DNA of 15,082 nt from an uncultured Veillonella sp. (GTDB lineage: Bacteria > Bacillota > Negativicutes > Veillonellales > Veillonellaceae). Below are positions 7,097-14,959 of the stretch, piece after piece. The notes below the pieces were generated by a model that saw only the letters and a program-made list of their open reading frames with translations, did no database searches and was not told the origin of the DNA. How positions within the stretch are numbered: the first letter of the stretch is position 1; the number at the start of each line of letters is the position of its first letter. The translations under genes and the position numbers were made by a program. The stretch covers positions 1-15,082 of the forward strand of contig USAV01000041.1 in assembly GCA_900552715.1 (NCBI GenBank). The letters are read 5' to 3'.

Positions 7097-7780
7097 TTAT
7101 CTACGAACCATCATTTCTTCAAGGTCGAGAACATCAGCAATTTCATCAACATCATCACAAATGTATTCTGCGTCAGCTTCTTTTAGTTCAGCTTCTGTAC
7201 CATAACCATAAGTAACGCCGATAGAGATACAACCAAGTTCGTTAGCTGCCTCTACATCATACTTACGATCCCCAACCATAAAGGCCAAACGTCGACCGTT
7301 ATCATCGGTCAATGGATTACCACAAAGCTTAAGCGCCTTTTCAAGAATCTCTTTCTTGTGCAATAAACCAGCTTCGTAATTGGCACCTACAATGACATCA
7401 AAGTATGGTGTCAATTCAAAGTGGTCTAGAATATCTTTCGCATAATGTTCTGGTTTTGCAGTTGCTACAGCTATAGTATATTGTTCAGTTTTACATTTAG
7501 CTAATAAGTCTACAATATTCGGATATACTTTATTTTCAAATTTACCGATGGTACCATACCGTTCACGGAATTTAAAGTATGTTTCTTCCGCTTGCTCAAA
7601 GGTCATACCACAATGTTCTTGGAACGCATCTACCAATGGTGGTCCTAAGAATAATTGTAATGTTTCTTCATCAGGTACATCATAACCAAAATGTTCCAAT
7701 GCAAATTTAATGCTTTTAAGAATACCTTCTTGAGAATCCGTTAAAGTTCCATCTAAATCAAATAATATAGTTTTCTTCAT
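7097..7780 (-). CDS. HAD-superfamily hydrolase, phosphoglycolate-phosphatase (Gph)-like
   Basis: A 227-residue soluble HAD phosphatase of subfamily IA. Motif I is DLDGT at 8-12 (nucleophile Asp8, acid Asp10), motif II is the Thr in VATAKPEHY near 105-113, motif III is Lys in LHKKEILEKAL near 142-143, and motif IV is GDRKYD at 170-175. Residues between motifs I and II form the helical cap typical of Gph/PgmB-like enzymes. The substrate cannot be told from sequence: phosphoglycolate, a nucleotide, a sugar phosphate or pyrophosphate are all possible. Its ATG lies one base after the sufU stop codon with no strong ribosome-binding site, so it is probably translated by coupling and always made with the Suf proteins. 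It is the last gene before the terminator at 7038-7070. Confidence 0.9.
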   Translation of the reverse strand: MKKTILFDLDGTLTDSQEGILKSIKFALEHFGYDVPDEETLQLFLGPPLVDAFQEHCGMTFEQAEETYFKFRERYGTIGKFENKVYPNIVDLLAKCKTEQYTIAVATAKPEHYAKDILDHFELTPYFDVIVGANYEAGLLHKKEILEKALKLCGNPLTDDNGRRLAFMVGDRKYDVEAANELGCISIGVTYGYGTEAELKEADAEYICDDVDEIADVLDLEEMMVRR

Positions 7781-7781
7781 A

Positions 7782-8207
7782 TTATTTCTTTAAAGCCTCT
7801 TTCAATGTATGCCATGCAAGAACTGCACATTTAACACGTGCTGGCATGTTAGAAATATTTTGTAATGCCATAGCATCTTCTAATTCTTCTAACTCATTTT
7901 CATCGGTAATCTCTTTTTTGATCATGCCTAAGAAAATTTCTACCAAACGAAGAGCTTCCTCAACGGATTTGCCCTTGATGATATCAATCATCATAGATGC
8001 AGATGCTTGGCTAATAGCACAACCAGAACCTGTGTATGCAGCATCTTTAATAATGCCATCTTCCACATTGAGTTGCAATGTTAGGTCATCACCACAACTT
8101 GGGTTATGGCCATGCTCAGAATTTGTAAAATGAGCTAATTCATGTTTATTACGCTTATCTTGGTTATGTTCCAAAATAAGTTCCGTATATAATTGATCCA
8201 TTTCCAT
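7782..8207 (-). CDS. sufU: SufU, zinc-dependent sulfurtransferase for the Suf pathway
   Basis: SufU is an IscU-fold protein that in Firmicutes accepts persulfide sulfur from SufS through its zinc site and passes it to the SufBCD scaffold. The 141-residue sequence shows the metal-site ligands Cys38 and Asp40 (NPSCGDD), Cys63 (GSGCAIS) and Cys127 (VKCAVLAW). It has the insertion between the second and third cysteines that separates SufU from IscU. There is no SufE or SufA nearby, so SufU is the expected partner of SufS. An AGGAG site lies about ten bases upstream of the ATG at 8207; a second in-frame ATG two codons later is possible. It follows sufS by 14 bases and is coupled to the HAD gene. 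Confidence 0.95.
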   Translation of the reverse strand: MEMDQLYTELILEHNQDKRNKHELAHFTNSEHGHNPSCGDDLTLQLNVEDGIIKDAAYTGSGCAISQASASMMIDIIKGKSVEEALRLVEIFLGMIKKEITDENELEELEDAMALQNISNMPARVKCAVLAWHTLKEALKK

Positions 8208-8221
8208 TGATGGTAAATCTC

Positions 8222-9451
8222 CTAATCTTTAAAACCCATTACTGAACGAACCGTCTTTAATACTTCAAGGAAAGCATCTAAATCTTCCTTACGAGTATAT
8301 AGGTACATACTTAGACGAGTGGATGCAGATACGTTGTAAAATGCACCTAATGGTTGTGCACAGTGGTGACCAGAACGAACACAAATACCTTTTGCATCTA
8401 AGATAGTTGCCACATCGTGAGGATGTACATCATCTACTGTAAATGCAATTACGCCATGTTTCTCCTTAGGATTTTGAGAGCCAATTACATGAACGTGTGG
8501 CAATGCAACAATCTTAGGAAGAATATATGCTACTAGTTCCTCTTCATAGGCTTCAATAGCATCCATGCCAAAAGATTCTAAATAATCAATAGCTGCATGC
8601 AAGGAAACGGCACCATCAGCATTTGGAGTACCTGCTTCGAACTTGTATGGAAGCTCATTAAATGTAGCTGTTTGTTCTTTTACATACTCAATCATGTCAC
8701 CACCCAATAGGAATGGAGGCATAGCTTCTAATAGTTCACGTTTACCATAGAGTACACCAATACCTTGGGATGCACACATTTTATGGCCAGAGAATACGAA
8801 GAAATCGCAATCTAATGCTTGAACGTCGATTTTTTTATGAGGTGTAGATTGAGCACCATCTAGAACAACAATAGCGCCTACAGAGTGAGCCTTTTCAGTT
8901 AATTCTTTTACTGGGAATTCCATACCAAGCACGTTACTAACATGAGCAAAAGCGACGATTTTAGTATTTTCATCAATTTTATCGATTTCACCATCTTTTA
9001 AGTGCCCATGTTCATCAAGGTACATATATTCTAAGGTTGCCCCTGTTTGTTCTGCTACATATTGCCATGTTACAAGATTCGCATGATGTTCCGCAACAGT
9101 AATGACAATCTTGTCACCTTTCTTCACATTATGAAGACCATAGCTATGAGCAATCAAGTTCATAGATTCTGTACTATTACGTGTAAATACAACTTCTTCA
9201 CGCTCACGAGCATTGATAAATTCAACTACGCGATCACGTGCATTTTCATAGTCTTCAGATGCTTCAATAGCTAAAATATGAGAGCCACGATGTGGATTAC
9301 CATTACGTTGTGTCATATGTTCCACAACACGATCAATTACGGATTGTGGAATTTGTGCAGTAGCACCGCTATCTAAATAGATAACACGGTGCCCATTATG
9401 CTCTTTATGTAGTATAGGAAAGTCTTTGTATGCTTCTGCAATTGGTCTCAT
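8222..9451 (-). CDS. sufS: SufS cysteine desulfurase (group II)
   Basis: SufS is a PLP enzyme that converts cysteine to alanine and carries the released sulfur as a persulfide for Fe-S cluster assembly. Its 409 residues match the family. Motifs: AEHHANLVTW at about 120-129 (cofactor-stacking His), the VLDGAQ segment with Asp198 for the pyridine nitrogen, SGHK with PLP-lysine at 224, and RSGHHCAQPL with the active-site Cys364 in the short, tight loop typical of the SufS type. A GAGGCG site lies just upstream of the ATG. It is the fourth gene of sufCBDSU, with a 12-base gap from sufD and 14 bases to sufU. Confidence 0.97.
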   Translation of the reverse strand: MRPIAEAYKDFPILHKEHNGHRVIYLDSGATAQIPQSVIDRVVEHMTQRNGNPHRGSHILAIEASEDYENARDRVVEFINAREREEVVFTRNSTESMNLIAHSYGLHNVKKGDKIVITVAEHHANLVTWQYVAEQTGATLEYMYLDEHGHLKDGEIDKIDENTKIVAFAHVSNVLGMEFPVKELTEKAHSVGAIVVLDGAQSTPHKKIDVQALDCDFFVFSGHKMCASQGIGVLYGKRELLEAMPPFLLGGDMIEYVKEQTATFNELPYKFEAGTPNADGAVSLHAAIDYLESFGMDAIEAYEEELVAYILPKIVALPHVHVIGSQNPKEKHGVIAFTVDDVHPHDVATILDAKGICVRSGHHCAQPLGAFYNVSASTRLSMYLYTRKEDLDAFLEVLKTVRSVMGFKD

Positions 9452-9463
9452 AAAAACGCCTCT

Positions 9464-10510
9464 TTAAATTTTATTACGTACAGCTGCTAATGCTGCTTCT
9501 TCAATCGTTTCATCACCAATGCGATCAATAATAGGTCGAATCATAGATTCTACAATGATATGTTTTGCTTCTACTTCACTAAAGCCACGGCTCATGATAT
9601 AGAACAATTTATTATGATCAATTTGGCCTGCACTCGCTGCATGATTACCCACTACATTATCTTCTTTACACAATAATAGAGGTAAAGAAACAGATTTTAC
9701 AGTTGGATCTAACAATAAGCAAGTATCTTCTTCCGCACCTTCAGAAGCTGTTGCACCATGAAGGAAATCAAGAGTACCACGGAAAGATTTTTTAGAATTG
9801 CCACTAAGAGCACCTAATGTATGAATATCACTGAAGGATTTTTTACCACCATGACTCATAATCATGGAGATATCAAATTTTTGTTCTTCGTTACCAAGAT
9901 AAGCAATATCATGAACCATACGAGATTCTTGACCTACTAAATCATGATAGTAGTTCAAAATATTTTCGCTACCACCAAGTTCAATGTTAATGTATTCTAC
10001 ATCTGCTTTATCTTCCAATTTTGTATAACGATGTTCGATATGTTGTACATGTTCAGGTAAAAGATTTACCTTTTTCACTACAACTTTACCGCCTTCTTTT
10101 ACATCGTATTCATTTAGATAGCTAACATTTGTTAAAGCTTCACCAGGGCCAGTTACATAGAATTGTACCTCTAGTTCTGCCCCTTCACCAACGATGAATT
10201 GGAAACGGTTAGCTACACGTGCATTAGCATCAATGCGGATGCCTACAACTTCCTTTGCCTTAGCAGGAACATTGATAGCATAACCTTCTGCATTATCCAC
10301 CAATGCTTGAACAGCATCCTTATTAGCACCTTCATATGTAGCATTTAACAGTGCTGTTCCTGTAGGCAATGGTGAAAGTATATTTTGATTCGCTTCTACA
10401 GCGATGGATTGTACAGATGTATCTTCTCCAGCTAGAGAGCTTACAGTATGGTTAACACGTAACCATCTGAATGTCGGTCTAGGGAGTTCATTAAATAGTA
10501 ATTCGCTCAT
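9464..10510 (-). CDS. sufD: SufD, Fe-S cluster scaffold component
   Basis: SufD forms a heterodimer with SufB and a complex with the SufC ATPase (SufBC2D), on which Fe-S clusters are built; SufD is linked to iron entry. The 348-residue protein has a beta-helix-like central region and the C-terminal signature GNHAASAGQIDHNKLFYIMSRG near 287-310. This resembles the equivalent part of SufB and includes the conserved histidine. It is shorter than many SufD proteins (about 420-440 residues), with the N-terminal helical part reduced. Assignment rests on the C-terminal domain and operon position. A strong AGGAGG lies directly upstream of the ATG and sufB ends nine bases before it. Confidence 0.93.
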   Translation of the reverse strand: MSELLFNELPRPTFRWLRVNHTVSSLAGEDTSVQSIAVEANQNILSPLPTGTALLNATYEGANKDAVQALVDNAEGYAINVPAKAKEVVGIRIDANARVANRFQFIVGEGAELEVQFYVTGPGEALTNVSYLNEYDVKEGGKVVVKKVNLLPEHVQHIEHRYTKLEDKADVEYINIELGGSENILNYYHDLVGQESRMVHDIAYLGNEEQKFDISMIMSHGGKKSFSDIHTLGALSGNSKKSFRGTLDFLHGATASEGAEEDTCLLLDPTVKSVSLPLLLCKEDNVVGNHAASAGQIDHNKLFYIMSRGFSEVEAKHIIVESMIRPIIDRIGDETIEEAALAAVRNKI

Positions 10511-10519
10511 AATTCCTCC

Positions 10520-11929
10520 TTAACCGATAGAACCTTCTAATTCAAGATTGATTAGATTGTTCATTTCTACAGCATACTCAAGTGGTAATTCTTTGGAGAT
10601 TGGCTCAACGAAACCACGAACGAGCATTGCACGAGCTTCTTCTTCACTAATACCACGAGTCATGAGGTAGAAAATCGCTTCATCGGAAATACGACCGATT
10701 TTCGCTTCATGACCTAAATCCACATTATCGTTTTCTACGATAATAGCTGGAATTGTATCAGATTGAGACTCTGCATCAAGCATCAAGGATTCACAAGAAA
10801 CTGTTGCTTTTGAATGTTCAGCTTTAGGACCAATCTTCAATAGACCACGATAAATTGCAGCACCACCGGATTTAGAGATGGATTTAGAGTTAACATTACT
10901 TGTTGTATATGGTGCATTGTGTACCACTTTACAACCTGTATCAAGGAATTGTCCTTCGCCAGCGAATGTTACACCTGTAAATTCAGCATGTGCACCTTCA
11001 CCGTTAAGAATACTCATTGGATACAAGCAAGAAACTTTGGAACCAAAGGAACCAGATACCCATTCGATTGTACCATTTTTACCTACTACACAACGTTTTG
11101 TGTTAAGGTTGTACATGTTCTTGGACCAGTTTTCAATTGTAGAGTAACGCAATGTAGCATTGTCTTTAACGAACAATTCAACAGCACCTGCATGAAGGTT
11201 AGATACATCATACTTAGGAGCAGAACAACCTTCGATAAAGTGCAATTTAGCCCCTTCTTCTACGATGATCATAGTATGTTCAAACTGACCAGCACCTGGT
11301 GCATTCAAACGGAAATAGGATTGCAATGGAATCTCTACTTGTACGCCTGCTGGAACATATACGAAGGAACCGCCAGACCAAACGGCACCATGAAGAGCAG
11401 CCCATTTATGATCTGTAGGTGGAATCAATGTCATCCAGTATTTTTTTACGATTTCTTCATGCTCATGAAGTGCGGTTTCGATATCAGTATAGATAACGCC
11501 TTGTTTAACAAGATCTTCTTGGATACTGTGGTATACAACTTCAGAGTCATATTGAGCACCAACACCTGCAAGAGATGTTTTTTCCGCTTCTGGAATACCT
11601 AAGCGGTCAAAAGTACTTTTAATTTCTTCTGGAACTTCGTCCCAGTTTTCTTTCATATCTACTTTTGGCTTAACATAAGTATGGATATTTGCCATATCTA
11701 AGCCAGAAATATCAGGAATCCAATTTGGAATACCCATGCGATTGTAGATTTCTAAAGATTTCAAACGGAAGTCAAGCATCCATTCAGGTTCATTTTTATT
11801 AGACCAAATTTCACGGATAATATCTTCTGTTAAACCAGCATCAGAAATATAAGAATATTCAAAGTCATTCTTAATATCGTAGACACCACGGTCCATATCC
11901 GCGACTTGGGTTTTCTTTCTTTCTTCCAT
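10520..11929 (-). CDS. sufB: SufB, Fe-S cluster scaffold component
   Basis: SufB is the main scaffold of the SufBC2D complex and receives sulfur and iron for new clusters. The 469 residues match the family length. Recognisable parts are the N-terminal helical domain (WMLDFRLKSLEIY near 50-62), the PPTDHKWAALHGAVWSGG block, and the beta-helix core. The C-terminal CESLML has Cys379, matching E. coli Cys405. LGHEAKIGRI has Glu408, matching Glu434, the two proposed cluster-assembly residues. The C-terminal FYLMTRGISEEEARAMLVRGF block is diagnostic. The sufC stop codon overlaps the AGGAGG site used by sufB (eight-base gap), indicating tight co-expression. A long plus-strand frame inside the gene is judged to be a shadow. 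Confidence 0.98.
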   Translation of the reverse strand: MEERKKTQVADMDRGVYDIKNDFEYSYISDAGLTEDIIREIWSNKNEPEWMLDFRLKSLEIYNRMGIPNWIPDISGLDMANIHTYVKPKVDMKENWDEVPEEIKSTFDRLGIPEAEKTSLAGVGAQYDSEVVYHSIQEDLVKQGVIYTDIETALHEHEEIVKKYWMTLIPPTDHKWAALHGAVWSGGSFVYVPAGVQVEIPLQSYFRLNAPGAGQFEHTMIIVEEGAKLHFIEGCSAPKYDVSNLHAGAVELFVKDNATLRYSTIENWSKNMYNLNTKRCVVGKNGTIEWVSGSFGSKVSCLYPMSILNGEGAHAEFTGVTFAGEGQFLDTGCKVVHNAPYTTSNVNSKSISKSGGAAIYRGLLKIGPKAEHSKATVSCESLMLDAESQSDTIPAIIVENDNVDLGHEAKIGRISDEAIFYLMTRGISEEEARAMLVRGFVEPISKELPLEYAVEMNNLINLELEGSIG

Positions 11930-11937
11930 TGTGCCTC

Positions 11938-12681
11938 CTATGCTAATGCTTTGTATGCGTCGTAACCTTTTTCTTCGATTTCACGTACAAGAGAAGCATC
12001 ACCAGTTTTAACGATCTTACCATTGATCAATACATGAACGAAATCAGGTTTTAATTTTTGCAAGATTTGGTTATGGTGAGTGATGATCAATACAGCATTT
12101 TCTTCGTTGTGGAAACGTTGTACACCTTCAGATACGATACGAACCGCATCTACGTCAAGGCCGGAGTCTGTTTCATCAAGAATAGCCAATTTAGGATTTA
12201 AAATGGACATTTGAAGAATTTCATTTTTCTTGCGTTCACCACCGGAGAAGCCTTCATTTACATAACGTTGTGCATAAGATACATCGAAGGATAATTCATC
12301 CATTTTTTCTTTCAATTCTTTTTTGAAAGATAAAGCACGTACATTTTCACCAGTAATTGTAGATTTTGCAGTACGGATGAAGTTTTCTACTGTAATGCCA
12401 GGAATAGAAATTGGATTTTGGAAGGACATAAAGATACCTGCTTTCGCACGATCATTTACTGCATCTTCCGTAATATCTTTACCATCAAAAATAATAGAGC
12501 CGCTATCTACAGTATATGTAGTGTTACCCATAATAGCATTGGCAAGTGTAGATTTACCTGCACCATTTGTACCCATTACAACATGGATTTCACCTTTATT
12601 AATTGTTAAGTTGATACCTTTTAAGATTTGTTTACCTTCAACGGATACCTTTAAATCTTTTATCTGAAGTAATTCAGCCAA
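11938..12681 (-). CDS. sufC: SufC, ABC-type ATPase of the Suf complex
   Basis: SufC is a cytosolic ABC-family ATPase with no membrane partner; its dimer drives structural change in SufB-SufD. The protein shows Walker A GTNGAGKST at 37-45, the ABC signature FSGGERKK at 145-152 (ERKKNE is typical of SufC), Walker B LAILDE at 165-170, DSGLD, and the switch histidine in ITHH. A GTG at 12690 would overlap its own ribosome-binding site. The TTG at 12681, eight bases after AAGGAG, is therefore the better start and gives 247 residues. First gene of sufCBDSU-HAD. Two candidate promoters and a terminator lie in the 296-bp gap upstream. Confidence 0.96.
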   Translation of the reverse strand: MAELLQIKDLKVSVEGKQILKGINLTINKGEIHVVMGTNGAGKSTLANAIMGNTTYTVDSGSIIFDGKDITEDAVNDRAKAGIFMSFQNPISIPGITVENFIRTAKSTITGENVRALSFKKELKEKMDELSFDVSYAQRYVNEGFSGGERKKNEILQMSILNPKLAILDETDSGLDVDAVRIVSEGVQRFHNEENAVLIITHHNQILQKLKPDFVHVLINGKIVKTGDASLVREIEEKGYDAYKALA

Positions 12682-12730
12682 AATGTTCACTCCTTCTCAT
12701 AATGTATGTATTAATAAGAAACATACAAGC

Positions 12731-12758
12731 ATTATATGTAAAACGTATATATTGACAC
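12731..12758 (-). promoter_or_regulatory. Candidate proximal promoter of the suf operon
   Basis: The minus strand has GTGTCA (12758-12753), a 16-base spacer and TATAAT (12736-12731). Transcription would start near 12725, about 44 bases before the sufC TTG and downstream of the hairpin at 12763-12795. The -10 is perfect and the -35 matches four of six bases. Confidence 0.5.
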
Positions 12759-12762
12759 ATAT

Positions 12763-12795
12763 AAAAAGGCGGTACGCACTAACGTGAATACCGCC
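12763..12795 (-). terminator. Intrinsic terminator inside the sufC leader region
   Basis: On the minus strand GGCGGTA and TACCGCC pair, with a further CAC/GTG pairing inside, followed by TTTTTATA. It lies 183 bases after lysA and 82 bases before the sufC start. It may be the distal end of the lysA transcript, the end of a short RNA begun at the promoter at 12842-12870, or an attenuator for suf. Confidence 0.85.
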
Positions 12796-12841
12796 GTAAT
12801 TCTCGCCAACTTAGCAAGTATGTGCATAACAATCTATAATC

Positions 12842-12870
12842 ATTATACATTCTTATCTAAATGATAGCAA
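12842..12870 (-). promoter_or_regulatory. Candidate upstream promoter with PerR/Fur-like palindrome at the -10
   Basis: The minus strand has TTGCTA (12870-12865), a 17-base spacer and TATAAT (12847-12842). The -10 lies within the palindrome TATAATCATTATA (12835-12847, plus-strand reading), which matches 12 of 14 defined bases of the PerR box TTATAATNATTATAA. A second, weaker Fur-like sequence (TGAGAATGAATATTA on the minus strand) lies at 12939-12953. An inverted repeat GATATTC/GAATATC (12871-12909) abuts the -35. The rest of the gap at 12682-12977 holds no coding sequence I can support. Confidence 0.5.
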
Positions 12871-12977
12871 GATATTCCTACTAAAATATACAGGAATTAA
12901 AAGAATATCATATATTACATATATTGATAGGTTTTTATTAATATTCATTCTCATCCTATTCGATTCTCAATATTAAA

Positions 12978-14234
12978 TTATAGGTTAGAGAAATCGAGGG
13001 TGCCAAACAAATCATCATATGTTTCAGCACGACGAATTTGTGTAACAGAACCATCTTTATGTAATAACAACTCAGCAGAGCGCAATTTACCATTATAGTT
13101 GAATCCCATGGAGTGACCATGCGCACCAGCATCATGAATGATGATACGATCGCCAATATCGATTTTTGGCAACTCACGTTGAATAGCAAATTTATCATTG
13201 TTTTCACATAAAGAACCAGTTACATCGTACACGTGGTCCTTAGGTGCATTTTCTTTACCCATTACAGTAATATGGTGGTAAGAACCATATAAAGCTGGAC
13301 GCATAAGATTTGCCATACAGGAATCTAAACCGATGTAGTGACGATAAATATCCTTTTTGTGAATTGCTGTAGAAACTAAGTAACCAAATGGACCTGTAAC
13401 CATACGGCCACATTCATAAGCCAATGCTACATCACCAAGGCCATTAGCTACTAGAATTCTATTATAGGCCTCTTCTACACCTTTACTAAGTGCATTGAAA
13501 TCTACTGGTGTTTGTTCTGGTTTATAAGCAACACCTACACCACCACCAAGATCGATAAACTCAACATTGATGCCTAGTTCATTTTTAATATCTACTGCTA
13601 GATTGAAGCAAAGTTCAGCAGTGCCAACTAAGCCATCAATATCAAGCTCGTTAGATACAACCATTGTATGGATACCAAAGTGTTTTACACCTTTAGCTTG
13701 CAACTGTTTATAAGCTTCAAGAATCTGTTCACGTGTCATACCATATTTAGCTTCTTCAGGAAGGCCGATAATTGTATTGCCTCCTTCTTTTAAGGAGCCT
13801 GGGTTATAACGTACGCAGAATGTATCAGGCAAAGAACCATGATTTTTTTCCAAATATTCAATATGAGTAATATCATCAAGATTGATGATAGCGCCTAATT
13901 CAAGTGCTTTTTTATATTCCACATATGGTGTGTCATTAGATGTGAACATAATATCATGACCTGTAATGCCCACTTTTTCACATAGCATTAACTCTGCTAA
14001 GGAAGAACAATCGGCACCTACACCAAGCTTTTGTAATACACGCATAATATATGGATTAGGAGTTGCTTTTACAGCAAAATATTGTTTGAACCCTTTATTC
14101 CAAGAAAATGCATTGATGAATGCTTTCATATTTTCAATGATACCTTCTTCATCATAAATATGGAATGGTGTTGGGTATTGGGCAATAATATTTTCCAATT
14201 GTTCAGCTGTAAACGGAACTGTTTTTGTGTTCAT
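12978..14234 (-). CDS. lysA: Diaminopimelate decarboxylase (LysA family)
   Basis: A PLP enzyme of the alanine-racemase fold that decarboxylates meso-diaminopimelate to lysine, the last step of lysine synthesis. Motifs: FAVKATPNP with PLP-lysine at 56, the glycine-rich IDLGGGVG near 228-235 and ECGR near 275-278 for phosphate binding, and CENNDKFA near 344-351 in place of the more common CESGD. The usual HIGS motif reads HTMVVSN. These variants belong, as I remember them, to a LysA subfamily common in anaerobic Firmicutes; a related carboxynorspermidine- or other amino-acid decarboxylase is a less likely alternative. A TTG at 14252 overlaps the GAGG ribosome-binding site, so the ATG at 14234 is chosen (418 residues). 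A terminator hairpin ends only about 23 bases upstream. Confidence 0.88.
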   Translation of the reverse strand: MNTKTVPFTAEQLENIIAQYPTPFHIYDEEGIIENMKAFINAFSWNKGFKQYFAVKATPNPYIMRVLQKLGVGADCSSLAELMLCEKVGITGHDIMFTSNDTPYVEYKKALELGAIINLDDITHIEYLEKNHGSLPDTFCVRYNPGSLKEGGNTIIGLPEEAKYGMTREQILEAYKQLQAKGVKHFGIHTMVVSNELDIDGLVGTAELCFNLAVDIKNELGINVEFIDLGGGVGVAYKPEQTPVDFNALSKGVEEAYNRILVANGLGDVALAYECGRMVTGPFGYLVSTAIHKKDIYRHYIGLDSCMANLMRPALYGSYHHITVMGKENAPKDHVYDVTGSLCENNDKFAIQRELPKIDIGDRIIIHDAGAHGHSMGFNYNGKLRSAELLLHKDGSVTQIRRAETYDDLFGTLDFSNL

Positions 14235-14249
14235 AATAACCTCGCTATA

Positions 14250-14280
14250 CAAATAAAAGACTCATCAAACGATGAGTCTA
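14250..14280 (-). terminator. Intrinsic terminator between doxX-like gene and lysA
   Basis: On the minus strand AGACTCATC pairs with GATGAGTCT around a GTTT loop, followed by TTTATTTG. It starts about 14 bases after the DoxX stop codon and its U-run almost touches the lysA ribosome-binding site. lysA must therefore be reached by read-through, or from a promoter inside doxX that I cannot identify. Confidence 0.8.
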
Positions 14281-14292
14281 TTATCCTAATTA

Positions 14293-14709
14293 TTATTTAA
14301 ATAAAGCTTTATCAAGGCTATAGCGACCTGCGCCAGCGAAGAACAACATAAGAGCACCGAAGCCCATTTGAGATGGGTAATCCCAACTAAAGAAACTACC
14401 GTTAATACTCAATGTTGTTGCCATAGCTAATGTACCGATGAGCATAAGAGATCCAATTCTAGTGAATAGACCTAAAACAATAAGGATACCACCAATCATC
14501 TCAGCACAAGATGCCATAGTACCTAATATTTCATACCCACCAGGTACGCCTAATGGAGCCAACATAGATCCAACTTTATAAAGGCCTTCAGGACCACTTA
14601 ACCATTTTAGATAACCATGATAAAACATGGAAATACCAAGTGCCAAACGGTAAATTAAGAGGCCAAAATTAACATAATTAGGTTTACTTTTAAAAATAAA
14701 GCTTAACAT
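14293..14709 (-). CDS. DoxX-family integral membrane protein
   Basis: A 138-residue hydrophobic protein with about four membrane spans (roughly residues 15-32, 55-82 with a break, 86-105 and 115-132). It has the DoxX-type opening RLALGISMFYHGYLKW and the central EMIGGILIVLGLFTRIGSL. DoxX relatives are small inner-membrane proteins. Some are tied to quinone- or thiol-linked redox reactions or to resistance to oxidative stress, but most, like this one, have no established role. The ATG is preceded by AGAAGGA at good spacing. It has its own consensus promoter and its own terminator, so it is probably a single-gene unit. Confidence 0.87.
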   Translation of the reverse strand: MLSFIFKSKPNYVNFGLLIYRLALGISMFYHGYLKWLSGPEGLYKVGSMLAPLGVPGGYEILGTMASCAEMIGGILIVLGLFTRIGSLMLIGTLAMATTLSINGSFFSWDYPSQMGFGALMLFFAGAGRYSLDKALFK

Positions 14710-14738
14710 AGTAATCCTTCTTTCAAATCAAAATAAAA

Positions 14739-14789
14739 ATCGAAATAATTCGATATCGTTATTATAGAGGAGAAAAAGTACCATGTCAA
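14739..14789 (-). promoter_or_regulatory. Consensus promoter of the DoxX gene with an operator-like inverted repeat
   Basis: On the minus strand TTGACA (14789-14784), 17 bases, then TATAAT (14766-14761): a perfect sigma-A promoter. The start point near 14754 coincides with ATCGAA-ATAA-TTCGAT (14739-14754), a perfect 6-bp inverted repeat that a repressor could occupy. A 14-bp palindrome AATTCTATAGAATT (14806-14819) lies 16 bases upstream of the -35. Confidence 0.8.
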
Positions 14790-14870
14790 ACTAGACTCAA
14801 TATTAAATTCTATAGAATTATAACATATGTTGTATACAAAATCAATTTTATCGATTTGATAATCCACATA

Positions 14871-14926
14871 CAAAAATAATCCTAATGAAAAAGTGAACAT
14901 ATAGTTCCTAATTCATTAGGATTATT
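14871..14926 (-). terminator. Intrinsic terminator after groEL
   Basis: On the minus strand AATAATCCTAATGAA pairs over 15 bp with TTCATTAGGATTATT across a loop of about 22 bases, followed by TTTTTG. An alternative short hairpin (CCTAAT-TC-ATTAGG as read on the plus strand, 14907-14920) uses part of the same stem. It starts 34 bases after the groEL stop. Confidence 0.8.
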
Positions 14927-14959
14927 CTAAATCTTATAGATTATGCGCTAAGCAGTTGA

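Noticed and set aside
10919..11602. 227-codon plus-strand open frame inside sufB
   Set aside because: Fully antisense to a clearly conserved gene, cysteine- and phenylalanine-rich low-quality translation, no ribosome-binding site or promoter seen.
12763..12870. T-box leader for the TACCGCC-containing hairpin
   Set aside because: The leader is far too short and lacks a specifier stem and the conserved T-box sequence; suf genes are not T-box targets.
12956..13207. 83-codon minus-strand frame over the lysA 3' end
   Set aside because: Out-of-frame shadow of lysA with no family resemblance or start signal.
14235..14292. Lysine riboswitch upstream of lysA
   Set aside because: Only about 58 bases separate the two genes, too short for the lysine aptamer.
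14703..14900. 65-codon minus-strand open frame upstream of the DoxX gene
   Set aside because: It overlaps the DoxX promoter and start, and its composition simply follows AT-rich intergenic DNA.
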